From the NCBI RefSeq assembly GCF_019977295.1, contig NZ_AP024651.1, positions 4,278,001 through 4,342,000 on the forward strand: 64,000 bases of DNA. The letters run 5' to 3'. The DNA is from Arthrobacter sp. StoSoilB20 (GTDB lineage: Bacteria; Actinomycetota; Actinomycetes; Actinomycetales; Micrococcaceae). Made by a program: the position numbers and the translations under genes. The notes beneath the pieces were generated by a model. The model did not search any database and had not been told where the DNA came from. It saw nothing but the letters and a program-made list of their open reading frames with translations. Below are positions 1 to 8,473 of the stretch, piece by piece (the first letter of the stretch is position 1; every line of letters begins with the position of its first letter).

Positions 1-19
1 CGTTCCACCGCTCCCGCTC

Positions 20-48
20 TTGACATCAAAGTTGTGAGCGCTAACAAT
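20..48 (+). promoter_or_regulatory. ara operon promoter with LacI-type operator
   Basis: A consensus -35 hexamer TTGACA lies at 20-25, and a weak -10 candidate AACAAT lies at 43-48 after a 17-bp spacer. Between and over them is TTGTGAGCGCTAACAA at 32-47, an imperfect palindrome centred on AGCGCT, which is the usual form of a LacI/GalR-family operator. A repressor bound here would cover the spacer and the -10. The cognate repressor gene is not next to araB inside the window, so it presumably lies upstream. The operator is seen directly; the promoter assignment is inference. Confidence 0.7.
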
Positions 49-120
49 TGCATCAGACCTTCTTCACTTTTCCACCCCAACCCCCGGCAATGAGGCCCTG
101 GCCAGCCGGATGGAGACCCC

Positions 121-1890
121 ATGAATACTTCTGAAAACCTCCCGCTGGATGAGCAATTCGTCATTGGCGTGGACTATGGCACCTTGTCCGGACGCGCGGT
201 TGTGGTTCGTGTATCGGACGGAGCAGAACTTGGCAGCGGCGTGTTCGAGTACCCGCACGCCGTCGTGTCGGAGAACCTGCCGGGCAGCGGCCAGCGGCTT
301 CCCGCAGATTGGGCGCTCCAGGTCCCTGACGACTACCGTGACGTTCTGCGCAATGCTGTACCTGCCGCCGTCGCCGATGCCGGAATCAACCCCGAAAACG
401 TGGTTGGCATTGCCACCGACTTCACCGCCTGCACCATGGTTCCGACGACGGCAGACGGCACGCCGCTGAACGAACTGGAACGCTTCGCGGACCGGCCCCA
501 CGCTTTCGTGAAGCTGTGGCGCCACCACGCAGCCCAACCTCAAGCTGACCGGATCAACAAGCTGGCTGAGGAACGGGGCGAGTCCTGGCTTCCCCGTTAC
601 GGCGGCCTGATCTCCTCGGAGTGGGAGTTCGCCAAGGGCCTGCAACTCCTCGAGGAAGATCCCGAAGTCTACGGCGCCATGGACCACTGGGTTGAAGCCG
701 CCGACTGGATCGTTTGGCAACTCTGCGGCAGCTACGTCCGCAACGCCTGCACCGCGGGCTACAAGGGCATCTACCAAGACGGAAAGTACCCCTCCGAGGA
801 CTTCCTGGCGGCGCTTAACCCGGAGTTCAGGGGCTTCGTGTCGGAAAAGCTGGAACACACCATCGGCCGATTGGGCGATGCCGCGGGCTACCTCACCGAA
901 GAAGCCGCAGCATGGACGGGGCTTCCGGCAGGAATTGCCGTGGCCGTGGGCAACGTGGACGCCCACGTCAGCGCACCGGCTGCGAACGCTGTTGAACCCG
1001 GGCAGCTCGTAGCCATCATGGGCACCTCCACCTGCCACGTCATGAACGGGGACGTGCTCCGCGAAGTCCCCGGCATGTGCGGGGTAGTGGACGGCGGCAT
1101 CGTGGACGGCCTCTGGGGTTACGAAGCCGGGCAGTCCGGCGTTGGCGATATTTTTGGCTGGTTCACCAAGCATGGTGTCCCGCCGGAGTACCACCAGGCC
1201 GCCACGGAAAAGGGACTGGGCATCCATGAGTACCTGACCGAACTCGCGCAGAAGCAGGCAATCGGCGAGCACGGACTCATTGCGCTGGACTGGCACTCGG
1301 GCAACCGCTCAGTGCTGGTTGACCACGAACTTTCCGGCGTGGTGGTGGGCCAGACCTTGGCCACCAAGCCTGAAGACACCTACCGGGCGTTGCTGGAAGC
1401 AACGGCCTTCGGGACCCGGACCATTGTTGACGCCTTCCGTGACTCAGGTGTTCCGGTCAAGGAATTCATCGTGGCCGGCGGGCTATTGAAGAACAAGTTC
1501 CTGATGCAGGTCTACGCCGACATCACCGGCCTGCAGCTCTCCACCATCGGGTCCGAACAGGGTCCTGCGCTGGGCTCGGCCATCCACGCCGCTGTTGCCG
1601 CCGGTAAGTACAAGGACATCCGTGAAGCAGCGGCGTCCATGGCAGCTGCTCCCGGCGCTGTCTACACCCCCATCCCCGAAAACGTGGCCGCCTACGAGGT
1701 CCTCTTCCAGGAATACAAAACCCTGCACGACTACTTCGGACGAGGCACCAACAACGTCATGCACCGCTTGAAGGCCATCCAACGCGCCGCGATCCAAGGC
1801 GGACAGCAAAACACAGCAGAGCAAAACGCAGCACAGCAGAAAGCCGCCCAGCCCACCCAGCCCAGCACCCTCGAAGGAGCTTCCGCATGA
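121..1890 (+). CDS. araB: L-ribulokinase AraB
   Basis: FGGY-family sugar kinase that phosphorylates L-ribulose to L-ribulose 5-phosphate with ATP in cytoplasmic L-arabinose catabolism. The N-terminal phosphate-binding motif IGVDYGTLSGR is at residues 15-25, the central GTSTCHVMNG begins at residue 301, and the FGGY signature region (VAGGLLKNKF) begins at residue 451. The 589 residues compare with about 566 in E. coli. The excess is mainly a Gln/Ala-rich C-terminal tail of about 30 residues that looks disordered. The ATG at 121 follows a GGAG Shine-Dalgarno at 112-115. The stop overlaps the araD start by 4 bp (ATGA), which suggests translational coupling. Control is probably by the LacI-type operator at 32-47. 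Confidence 0.95.
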   Translation: MNTSENLPLDEQFVIGVDYGTLSGRAVVVRVSDGAELGSGVFEYPHAVVSENLPGSGQRLPADWALQVPDDYRDVLRNAVPAAVADAGINPENVVGIATDFTACTMVPTTADGTPLNELERFADRPHAFVKLWRHHAAQPQADRINKLAEERGESWLPRYGGLISSEWEFAKGLQLLEEDPEVYGAMDHWVEAADWIVWQLCGSYVRNACTAGYKGIYQDGKYPSEDFLAALNPEFRGFVSEKLEHTIGRLGDAAGYLTEEAAAWTGLPAGIAVAVGNVDAHVSAPAANAVEPGQLVAIMGTSTCHVMNGDVLREVPGMCGVVDGGIVDGLWGYEAGQSGVGDIFGWFTKHGVPPEYHQAATEKGLGIHEYLTELAQKQAIGEHGLIALDWHSGNRSVLVDHELSGVVVGQTLATKPEDTYRALLEATAFGTRTIVDAFRDSGVPVKEFIVAGGLLKNKFLMQVYADITGLQLSTIGSEQGPALGSAIHAAVAAGKYKDIREAAASMAAAPGAVYTPIPENVAAYEVLFQEYKTLHDYFGRGTNNVMHRLKAIQRAAIQGGQQNTAEQNAAQQKAAQPTQPSTLEGASA

Positions 1891-2594
1891 GCGCCCTGCT
1901 GGAAAGCATTGCCAAAGTCCGCAAGGAAGTCTGCGAGCTGCATGCAGAACTCACCCGCTACGAACTGGTGGTCTGGACAGCCGGCAACGTCTCCGGCCGC
2001 ATCCCCGGGCACGACCTCATGGTCATCAAGCCTTCGGGCGTTTCCTATGACGACCTCACGCCCGAGCTCATGGTGGTCACTGATCTTTATGGCACACCTG
2101 TGCGGGGCATCAACACCGGAAGTGCCGGGACTGTGGACTGGGGCAACCCGGACCTCTCCCCGTCCTCGGACACAGCCGCGCATGCGTATGTCTACCGGCA
2201 CATGCCCGAGGTAGGCGGCGTGGTCCACACCCACTCCACCTATGCCACCGCCTGGGCTGCCCGCGGCGAGGAAATCCCCTGCGTCCTGACCATGATGGGC
2301 GACGAGTTCGGCGGACCCATCCCCGTTGGCCCGTTCGCACTGATCGGGGACGACTCCATCGGCCAAGGCATCGTGGAGACCCTGAAAAACTCCAACTCCC
2401 CGGCGGTCCTGATGCAGAACCACGGGCCTTTCACCATAGGCAAGGACGCCCGCAGCGCCGTCAAAGCAGCGGTGATGTGCGAGGAAGTGGCAAGGACAGT
2501 CCACATCTCCCGCCAACTCGGCGATCCCCTGCCCATCGACCAAGCCAAGATCGAGTCACTCTTCGACCGATACCAGAACGTTTACGGCCGCTGA
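1887..2594 (+). CDS. araD: L-ribulose-5-phosphate 4-epimerase AraD
   Basis: Class II aldolase-fold enzyme that converts L-ribulose 5-phosphate to D-xylulose 5-phosphate, the last step of L-arabinose entry into the pentose phosphate pathway. At 235 residues it is close to the E. coli enzyme (231). The zinc-site pair HTH is at residues 114-116, with GNVSGR and KPSG phosphate-binding motifs before it, the third metal histidine in QNHGPF, and a C-terminal tyrosine in [10 protein letters not shown]. The start overlaps the araB stop by 4 bp. It lies second in an araB-araD-araA-epimerase operon. Confidence 0.95.
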   Translation: MSALLESIAKVRKEVCELHAELTRYELVVWTAGNVSGRIPGHDLMVIKPSGVSYDDLTPELMVVTDLYGTPVRGINTGSAGTVDWGNPDLSPSSDTAAHAYVYRHMPEVGGVVHTHSTYATAWAARGEEIPCVLTMMGDEFGGPIPVGPFALIGDDSIGQGIVETLKNSNSPAVLMQNHGPFTIGKDARSAVKAAVMCEEVARTVHISRQLGDPLPIDQAKIESLFDRYQNVYGR

Positions 2595-2643
2595 CGCGGA
2601 CGCCGCAAGCCACTTGAAACCCAGAAAACCAGGAGCCACCACA

Positions 2644-4179
2644 ATGCCCAGCGCCAACAGCACATCCGCCAACTCCACCTCCCTGGGGCAGTACGAGGTC
2701 TGGTTCCTTACCGGCAGCCAGCACCTGTACGGCGAGGATGTCCTCAAGCAGGTCGCTGCGCAGTCACAGGAGATTGCCAACGCCCTTAATGCCAGCAGCG
2801 ACGTTCCGGTGAAGCTTGTGTGGAAGCCGGTCCTGACCGATTCCGACGCAATCCGCCGCACAGCACTGGAAGCCAATTCGGATGACTCCGTGATTGGCGT
2901 GACGGCCTGGATGCACACCTTCAGCCCCGCAAAAATGTGGATCCAGGGCTTGGATGCACTGCGCAAGCCGTTGCTGCACCTTCACACCCAGGCCAACAGG
3001 GACCTGCCATGGGCTGACATCGATTTCGACTTCATGAACCTCAACCAGGCAGCCCACGGCGACCGCGAATTCGGCTACATCCAGTCGCGACTCGGCGTGC
3101 CGCGGAAGACCGTCGTCGGACATGTTTCCAATCCTGAGGTTGCCCGCCAGGTTGGTGCGTGGCAGCGCGCCTCGGCCGGCTGGGCCGCCGTCCGCACGCT
3201 GAAGCTGACCCGCTTCGGCGACAACATGCGCAATGTCGCCGTCACCGAAGGCGACAAGACCGAAGCCGAGCTTCGTTTCGGCGTCTCAGTGAACACCTGG
3301 TCCGTCAATGAACTCGCCGACGCTGTGCACGGCGCGGAAGAGTCCGACGTCGACGCTTTGGTTGCCGAGTACGAGCACCTTTATGAGGTGGCTGAAGAGC
3401 TGAAGGCAGGCGGTGACCGCCATGAGTCGCTGCGGTACAGCGCCAGGATCGAGCTGGGACTTCGCAGCTTCCTGGAAGCCAATGGTTCTGCAGCGTTCAC
3501 CACCTCTTTCGAGGATTTGGGCGAGCTGCGGCAGCTTCCGGGCATGGCCGTCCAGCGCCTCATGGCTGACGGTTACGGCTTCGGTGCCGAGGGCGACTGG
3601 AAGACCGCCATCCTGGTCCGCGCTGCCAAGGTCATGGGCGGTGACCTGCCCGGCGGTGCGTCGCTGATGGAGGATTACACCTACCACCTGGAACCGGGCA
3701 GCGAGAAGATCCTGGGTGCGCACATGCTGGAGGTTTGCCCGTCCCTGACCGCCTCGAAGCCCCGCGTAGAGATCCACCCGCTGGGCATTGGCGGCAAGGA
3801 AGACCCCGTCCGCATGGTGTTCGACACCGACGCGGGCCCGGGCATTGTTGTTGCGCTCTCGGACATGCGTGACCGGTTCCGCCTGGTCGCCAATGTGGTG
3901 GACGTCGTCGATCTCGACCAGCCGCTTCCCAACCTGCCGGTTGCCCGCGCACTGTGGGAACCGAAGCCCGACTTCGCCACTTCGGCGGCCGCGTGGCTCA
4001 CTGCGGGCGCCGCCCACCATACGGTATTGTCCACGCAGGTGGGCCTTGAGGTGTTCGAGGACTTCGCCGAAATCGCCAAGACCGAACTCCTCACCATCGA
4101 CGAAGGCACCACCATCAAACAGTTCAAGAAGGAACTCAACTGGAACGCCGCGTACTACAAACTGGCCGGCGGCCTGTGA
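2644..4179 (+). CDS. araA: L-arabinose isomerase AraA
   Basis: Manganese-dependent isomerase that converts L-arabinose to L-ribulose, the first intracellular step of the pathway. I chose the ATG at 2644 because AGGAG at 2631-2635 lies just upstream; an in-frame TTG at 2614 would add ten residues without a ribosome-binding site. The product is 511 residues (E. coli AraA, 500). The metal/active-site residues expected in the family are visible in the contexts [28 protein letters not shown] and AGAAHHTV. The stop overlaps the GTG start of the next gene by 4 bp, so the four ara-region genes appear to be one transcript. Confidence 0.96.
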   Translation: MPSANSTSANSTSLGQYEVWFLTGSQHLYGEDVLKQVAAQSQEIANALNASSDVPVKLVWKPVLTDSDAIRRTALEANSDDSVIGVTAWMHTFSPAKMWIQGLDALRKPLLHLHTQANRDLPWADIDFDFMNLNQAAHGDREFGYIQSRLGVPRKTVVGHVSNPEVARQVGAWQRASAGWAAVRTLKLTRFGDNMRNVAVTEGDKTEAELRFGVSVNTWSVNELADAVHGAEESDVDALVAEYEHLYEVAEELKAGGDRHESLRYSARIELGLRSFLEANGSAAFTTSFEDLGELRQLPGMAVQRLMADGYGFGAEGDWKTAILVRAAKVMGGDLPGGASLMEDYTYHLEPGSEKILGAHMLEVCPSLTASKPRVEIHPLGIGGKEDPVRMVFDTDAGPGIVVALSDMRDRFRLVANVVDVVDLDQPLPNLPVARALWEPKPDFATSAAAWLTAGAAHHTVLSTQVGLEVFEDFAEIAKTELLTIDEGTTIKQFKKELNWNAAYYKLAGGL

Positions 4180-5072
4180 GCACTGAATTTACGCTGAGTG
4201 CGGGCGGTTACACAGCAATCGTGACCGCCCGCGCGGCCGCGCTGCGCGTCTTCCGGTTCGAGGACCGTGACCTCATTGTCCCCTTCACCGAAGGTGGCCC
4301 GATCCCGGACTACCGTGGCATCATTGCCGCGCCGTGGCCCAACAGGATCGCAGACGGCACGTACACCTTCGACGACGTCGAGCACCACGTGCCCCTCAAT
4401 GAACACGAGCGCGCAACTGCCCTGCACGGGCTCGCTTTCCCGCTCGACTGGACGCTGAAGGAGTCCGACGCCGGCTCGCTCACCTTGACGTGCACGGTGG
4501 GTCCGACGGCAGGTTACCCTTTCGTCCTGGAGCTTGAGGCTCGGTTCACCCTGGACGAATCCGGACTTCACACCTCCGTTACGGCCCGCAACGCTGCCGA
4601 CGTCGCTGCTCCTTACGGCGTGTGCCCGCACCCGTACCTGGTGGCCGGCTCCTCGCCGCTGGATGAGTGGGTCCTGGAATTTGGCGCGGACTCGTTCCTG
4701 GAAGTCACCCCGGATCGGCTCTTGCCCGTGGGCTTGGCGGGGGTTGAGGGCCATCCCTTCGACTTCCGTTCAGCGCGCACCATCGGCAGCACCGAGATCG
4801 ACCACGCCTTCACCGGAATAACGTTCGACGGCGGGCTGGCGCAGCTGTCGCTGCGGGACCCGGCGGGCACCGGCGTCGGAATGTCCTGGGACCAAAGCTG
4901 CCCTTGGCTGCAGATCCATACCGCTGACAAGCCGGCACCCCTGCCCAACCGCCTGGGCCTGGCTGTGGAACCCATGACGTGCCCACCGGACGCCTTCAAC
5001 AGCGGGACGGACTTGATCCGGCTGGAACCGGGCGCGGAGCACACCGCGTCCTGGAGCATCTACGCCCTGTAG
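4176..5072 (+). CDS. Aldose 1-epimerase family protein (GalM-like)
   Basis: 298-residue galactose-mutarotase-fold protein, likely to interconvert the anomers of L-arabinose or a related aldose so that AraA receives its preferred form. Family contexts are present: [11 protein letters not shown] near the N-terminus, HGLAF, the catalytic histidine region [14 protein letters not shown], and a late catalytic glutamate in [13 protein letters not shown]. The start is the GTG at 4176 within GTGA, overlapping the araA stop, which marks it as the last gene of the ara operon. Its exact sugar is inferred from position only. Confidence 0.88.
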   Translation: MSTEFTLSAGGYTAIVTARAAALRVFRFEDRDLIVPFTEGGPIPDYRGIIAAPWPNRIADGTYTFDDVEHHVPLNEHERATALHGLAFPLDWTLKESDAGSLTLTCTVGPTAGYPFVLELEARFTLDESGLHTSVTARNAADVAAPYGVCPHPYLVAGSSPLDEWVLEFGADSFLEVTPDRLLPVGLAGVEGHPFDFRSARTIGSTEIDHAFTGITFDGGLAQLSLRDPAGTGVGMSWDQSCPWLQIHTADKPAPLPNRLGLAVEPMTCPPDAFNSGTDLIRLEPGAEHTASWSIYAL

Positions 5073-5151
5073 CCACCGTCATGAAAGCTGCCACGACTCC
5101 ACTCCATTCATGAGGAGAGTTCTTCACCTCGATCTATGAGAAGTTGAAGTT

Positions 5152-5718
5152 ATGGGGAATGGCGTGCAGACCGGATTCAGGAAACTCATTGGCGTGGCAG
5201 TTGTGGGCATGTTGGCGCTGAGTTCGTGCAGCACTGTGCCACATGACTCTGAAGCAGGACAGACTCGCGCAGAAGCCCGGGAAGCCTTGGAAGCGGTGCC
5301 TGGAATCACCGTCACCGGCTTTTCCGGAGGGGAAAAGCCAAACGTCAAAGGCAACACCGGCTACGCAGTGGAGTTTGAGATCGAGCCCGGCTACAGCGTC
5401 GAACGCGGCGACCTTCTCATCGACTACGTTGTCCGCCTCATTTGGTCGATCGGAGAGGGATATATGCCCACCGAGGAACTACGCCTGGTGGTTACCACTG
5501 CCGAATGGGAACCCCATTTCGATCTGGTTGCGGCAACGGAAGCTGCCCACCTGAGCGCCAAGGCAACCCAGATCGGTGATCGGAACACGGTGCTCATTCC
5601 CGTGGATATCGACCACCCTGATGGTGAACGGAACCTGTCCCGGATCGCCACCAACGGGCGGTGGCCGATCGATGTCCCGGCACCGCTTCCGCTGGACGTA
5701 ACAGTCAAGCGAGGCTAG
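5152..5718 (+). CDS. Putative lipoprotein of unknown function
   Basis: 188-residue protein with a type II signal peptide: positive residues, a hydrophobic stretch and a lipobox LSSC with the lipidated cysteine at residue 26. The mature part has no motif I recognise; it is mixed alpha/beta in composition and has no further membrane segment. It lies between the ara operon and the rhamnose repressor and reads toward the repressor gene. No strong ribosome-binding site precedes the ATG at 5152, so the start is moderately uncertain. It may be anchored on the outer face of the cytoplasmic membrane. Confidence 0.7.
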   Translation: MGNGVQTGFRKLIGVAVVGMLALSSCSTVPHDSEAGQTRAEAREALEAVPGITVTGFSGGEKPNVKGNTGYAVEFEIEPGYSVERGDLLIDYVVRLIWSIGEGYMPTEELRLVVTTAEWEPHFDLVAATEAAHLSAKATQIGDRNTVLIPVDIDHPDGERNLSRIATNGRWPIDVPAPLPLDVTVKRG

Positions 5719-5757
5719 GCCTGCGCCCAGGGAGCACCGCCTGCACCCCCAACTTAC

Positions 5758-6774
5758 TTAGTTGGGTGCGCCGGCAGTGCTTTGGCGGACCACCAGTTCG
5801 GGCGTGAACACCACGGCCCGGTGCTTGGTGCCGCCGCTCTCCTGTTCTTCCGCGAGCAGCTCGATCGCTGTGCGGCCCAGGGCCTCGGTGGGCTGGCGGA
5901 TGGACGAGAGCGGGACCACTGCCGAGATGGCGAAATCGATGTCGTCATAGCCAATGAGCGCAATGTCCTCCGGGATCCGAACCGTCCGCAACATGGTCAG
6001 CGACTGCATGACGCCGAGCGCCAGGAGGTCGTTGGAGCAGAACACGGCTTCAGGCCGGAGCTCCGGGGCGCGTTCCACCAGGCTGTTGCCCACTTGCCTG
6101 CCGGCCAGAACGGTCTGGCCCGCAGAATCCAGAACCTCAACACTGGCCCCGGATACCTCGGCCACAGCACGCTGCGCGCCCTTGAGTCGGCTCGCGACCT
6201 GGCGGATCGACGGCGTACCAACAAAGGCCAGACGACGGCGGCCCAGGTCCAGCAGGTGCTTGGCCGCGAGATAACCGCCTTCCTGGTCATCCACGGAGAC
6301 TGAGCTGCAGCGGTCGGTGTCTGCAAGTTCGTCCACCAGAACGGTGGGCACGCCCCGTTCGCGCAGAGTATCGATCCGCTCCGCCACATCGCCTACGGGG
6401 GAAAGGAGCAACCCTTGGACGCGTTGCTCCTGGAAGAGGTCCATGTAGTGCGCTTCGCGGGAGGCGTCCTGTCCGCTGTCACCCACCAGCACCACGCTTC
6501 CGAGTGCGGTGGCAGCGTCCTCTGCGGCACGGGCTACCGAGGAGAAGAAGGGGTTTCCGACGTCCAGCACGATCAGCCCGATGGTCCGGCTCTGGCCGGC
6601 GCGGAGCTGGCGGGCGGCGTCATTGCGGACAAACCCGAGTTCTGCAATGGATTTGAGGACGCGTTCCTTTGTCCTCTGGGAAACCCTGTCCGGATAATTC
6701 AGCACATTGGAAACAGTGCCCACTGCTACTTGGGCGTGGGTTGCAACGTCTTTGATGCTGGCTGTCTGGGACAT
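5758..6774 (-). CDS. LacI-family repressor of the rhamnose genes
   Basis: 338-residue LacI/GalR regulator. The N-terminal helix-turn-helix reads SIKDVATHAQVAVGTVSNVL, followed by a hinge helix region and a periplasmic-binding-protein-like effector domain with the usual AIRxPxEALG-type context near the C-terminus. I chose the ATG at 6774 because GGAAAG lies just before it; an upstream GTG at 6825 would add 17 residues that do not fit the family. It diverges from rhaM, and the intergenic region holds a strong inverted repeat (6846-6875), so it most likely represses the rhamnose operon and itself, with L-rhamnose or a derivative as inducer. The inducer is inferred from context. Confidence 0.9.
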   Translation of the reverse strand: MSQTASIKDVATHAQVAVGTVSNVLNYPDRVSQRTKERVLKSIAELGFVRNDAARQLRAGQSRTIGLIVLDVGNPFFSSVARAAEDAATALGSVVLVGDSGQDASREAHYMDLFQEQRVQGLLLSPVGDVAERIDTLRERGVPTVLVDELADTDRCSSVSVDDQEGGYLAAKHLLDLGRRRLAFVGTPSIRQVASRLKGAQRAVAEVSGASVEVLDSAGQTVLAGRQVGNSLVERAPELRPEAVFCSNDLLALGVMQSLTMLRTVRIPEDIALIGYDDIDFAISAVVPLSSIRQPTEALGRTAIELLAEEQESGGTKHRAVVFTPELVVRQSTAGAPN

Positions 6775-6845
6775 GCTTTCCGATCTCCGTTGGCTGACGT
6801 CAATGTGCTGGAAACGCCTTGACACCCCCGCGTTTCCGAGGGTAA

Positions 6846-6875
6846 TTTGAATCGTAACAAATGAAACGATTCAAA
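6846..6875. promoter_or_regulatory. LacI-type operator in the repressor/rhaM intergenic region
   Basis: TTTGAATCGT at 6846-6855 and ACGATTCAAA at 6866-6875 form a perfect 10-bp inverted repeat with a 10-bp spacer. The right part contains TGAAACGATTCA (6862-6873), a CG-centred near-palindrome typical of LacI-family sites; the left part holds a half-matching TGAATCGTAACA (6848-6859). The element lies 25 bp before rhaM and is well placed to control both divergent transcripts. Confidence 0.75.
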
Positions 6876-6900
6876 GACGAGTAACCCTGGAGAACCGCAC

Positions 6901-7308
6901 ATGAGGGTTTGTTTCCGCTCCTCAGTCCAACCGGAACTGATGGCCGAGTACAAGCAACGCCATGCCAACGTATGGCCGGAGATGCTGTCAGCACTGAAAA
7001 ACGCGGGGTGGAACAACTACTCACTGTTCCTCGCTCCTGACGGCCAATTGATCGGTTATCTCGAGTGCGATGACTACCAAGCCGCCCAAGCCCGCATGGC
7101 GGTGACAGAGGTCAATGCCCGCTGGCAGGCCGAAATGGCCACCCTCTTCGCCAACAGCGACGTCCCTCCGGACCAGGGCTTCGAAATCGTCGAGGAAGTT
7201 TTCAACCTCGAAGACCAGCTTGCCGCCGCGGGCAGCGTCACAGATGCCGCCGGCACCGCACACATAGACAAAGACCCAGCACACGAATACCAAAAGGAAC
7301 AAGCATGA
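6901..7308 (+). CDS. rhaM: L-rhamnose mutarotase RhaM
   Basis: Small ferredoxin-like-fold enzyme that interconverts alpha- and beta-L-rhamnose before isomerisation. The N-terminal part matches the family, with the catalytic histidine at residue 21 in KQRHANVWPEML, then NNYSLFL and GYLECDD. The 135 residues exceed the roughly 104 of E. coli RhaM because of an extra C-terminal segment of about 30 residues. A GGAG motif lies about 10 bp upstream of the ATG. The stop overlaps the rhaI start by 4 bp. It is first in the rhamnose operon, directly downstream of the operator. Confidence 0.9.
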   Translation: MRVCFRSSVQPELMAEYKQRHANVWPEMLSALKNAGWNNYSLFLAPDGQLIGYLECDDYQAAQARMAVTEVNARWQAEMATLFANSDVPPDQGFEIVEEVFNLEDQLAAAGSVTDAAGTAHIDKDPAHEYQKEQA

Positions 7309-8471
7309 ACACCACAGAATCGGCCCTGGGCCGTCTAGGGGAACTGGCCATTGAAGTGCCGTCCTGGGCCTACGGAAATTCCGGGACCCGGTTCAAGGTC
7401 TTCGGCACTCCGGGTACTCCGCGCACCGTCCAGGAAAAAATCGCCGACGCCGCCAAGGTCCACGAACTCACCGGGCTGGCACCCACCGTGGCCCTGCACA
7501 TTCCGTGGGACAAGGTGGATGACTACGCAGCCCTCCGCGAGTACGCCGCAGGACTGGGGGTTGGCCTGGGCACCATCAACTCCAACACCTTCCAGGATGA
7601 CGAGTACAAGTTCGGCTCCCTGACCTCCTCCAACGAGTCCGTGCGCCGCCGTGCCATCGACCACCACCTGGAATGCATCGAGATCATGCACGCCACGGGT
7701 TCCAAGGACCTGAAGATCTGGCTGGCTGACGGCACCAACTACCCTGGCCAGGACGATATCCGTGGCCGCCAGGACCGCCTTGCCGAGTCACTACAGGAAA
7801 TCTACGCAGGCCTCGGCGATGAGCAGCGCCTGGTCCTCGAGTACAAGTTCTTCGAGCCCGCTTTCTATCACACCGATGTTCCGGACTGGGGTACTTCCTA
7901 CGCGCAAACCCTGGCCCTGGGTGAGAAGGCGTTTGTCTGCCTGGACACGGGCCACCATGCTCCGGGCACCAACATCGAGTTCATCGTGATGCAGCTCCTG
8001 CGCCTCGGCAAGCTGGGTTCCTTCGACTTCAACTCACGTTTCTATGCTGACGATGACCTCATTGTTGGCGCCGCTGATCCGTTCCAGCTGTTCCGCATCA
8101 TGCATGAGGTCATCCGCGGTGGCGGTTTCGGCAAGGATTCAGGTGTGGCCCTGATGCTTGACCAGTGCCACAACCTGGAAGAGAAGATCCCCGGGCAGAT
8201 CCGCTCGGTCCTGAACGTCCAGGAAATGACCGCCCGTGCGCTCCTGGTGGACACTGCAGCACTGTCCGAAGCCCAGCGTGCCGGCGATGTCCTGGCCGCC
8301 AACGGCATCTTCAACGATGCCTTCTACACAGATGTCCGCCCGGTCCTGGCCGAGTGGCGCGAATCCCGCGGCCTCCCCGCCGATCCCATGGCCGCATACA
8401 AGGCCAGCGGATACCAGAAGAAGATCAACGAGGACCGCGCTGGCGGCCAGCAAGCGGGATGGGGCGCATAA
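7305..8471 (+). CDS. rhaI: L-rhamnose isomerase RhaI
   Basis: 388-residue TIM-barrel isomerase of the Pseudomonas/actinobacterial RhaI type, distinct from E. coli RhaA, converting L-rhamnose to L-rhamnulose. Probable metal-site segments are EYKFFEPAFYHTD, CLDTGHHAPGTN and FDFNSRFYADDD. The start overlaps the rhaM stop (ATGA) and the stop is 2 bp before rhaEW, so expression is tightly coupled. The position between the mutarotase and the aldolase matches the biochemical order. Confidence 0.92.
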   Translation: MNTTESALGRLGELAIEVPSWAYGNSGTRFKVFGTPGTPRTVQEKIADAAKVHELTGLAPTVALHIPWDKVDDYAALREYAAGLGVGLGTINSNTFQDDEYKFGSLTSSNESVRRRAIDHHLECIEIMHATGSKDLKIWLADGTNYPGQDDIRGRQDRLAESLQEIYAGLGDEQRLVLEYKFFEPAFYHTDVPDWGTSYAQTLALGEKAFVCLDTGHHAPGTNIEFIVMQLLRLGKLGSFDFNSRFYADDDLIVGAADPFQLFRIMHEVIRGGGFGKDSGVALMLDQCHNLEEKIPGQIRSVLNVQEMTARALLVDTAALSEAQRAGDVLAANGIFNDAFYTDVRPVLAEWRESRGLPADPMAAYKASGYQKKINEDRAGGQQAGWGA

Positions 8472-8473
8472 GC

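Noticed and set aside
64..1296. Long open frame on the minus strand over araB
   Set aside because: It mirrors the high-GC codon pattern of araB, has no family features and no ribosome-binding site.
8165..8473. N-terminal extension of rhaEW
   Set aside because: It overlaps rhaI out of frame; the aldolase family begins at the ATG at 8474.
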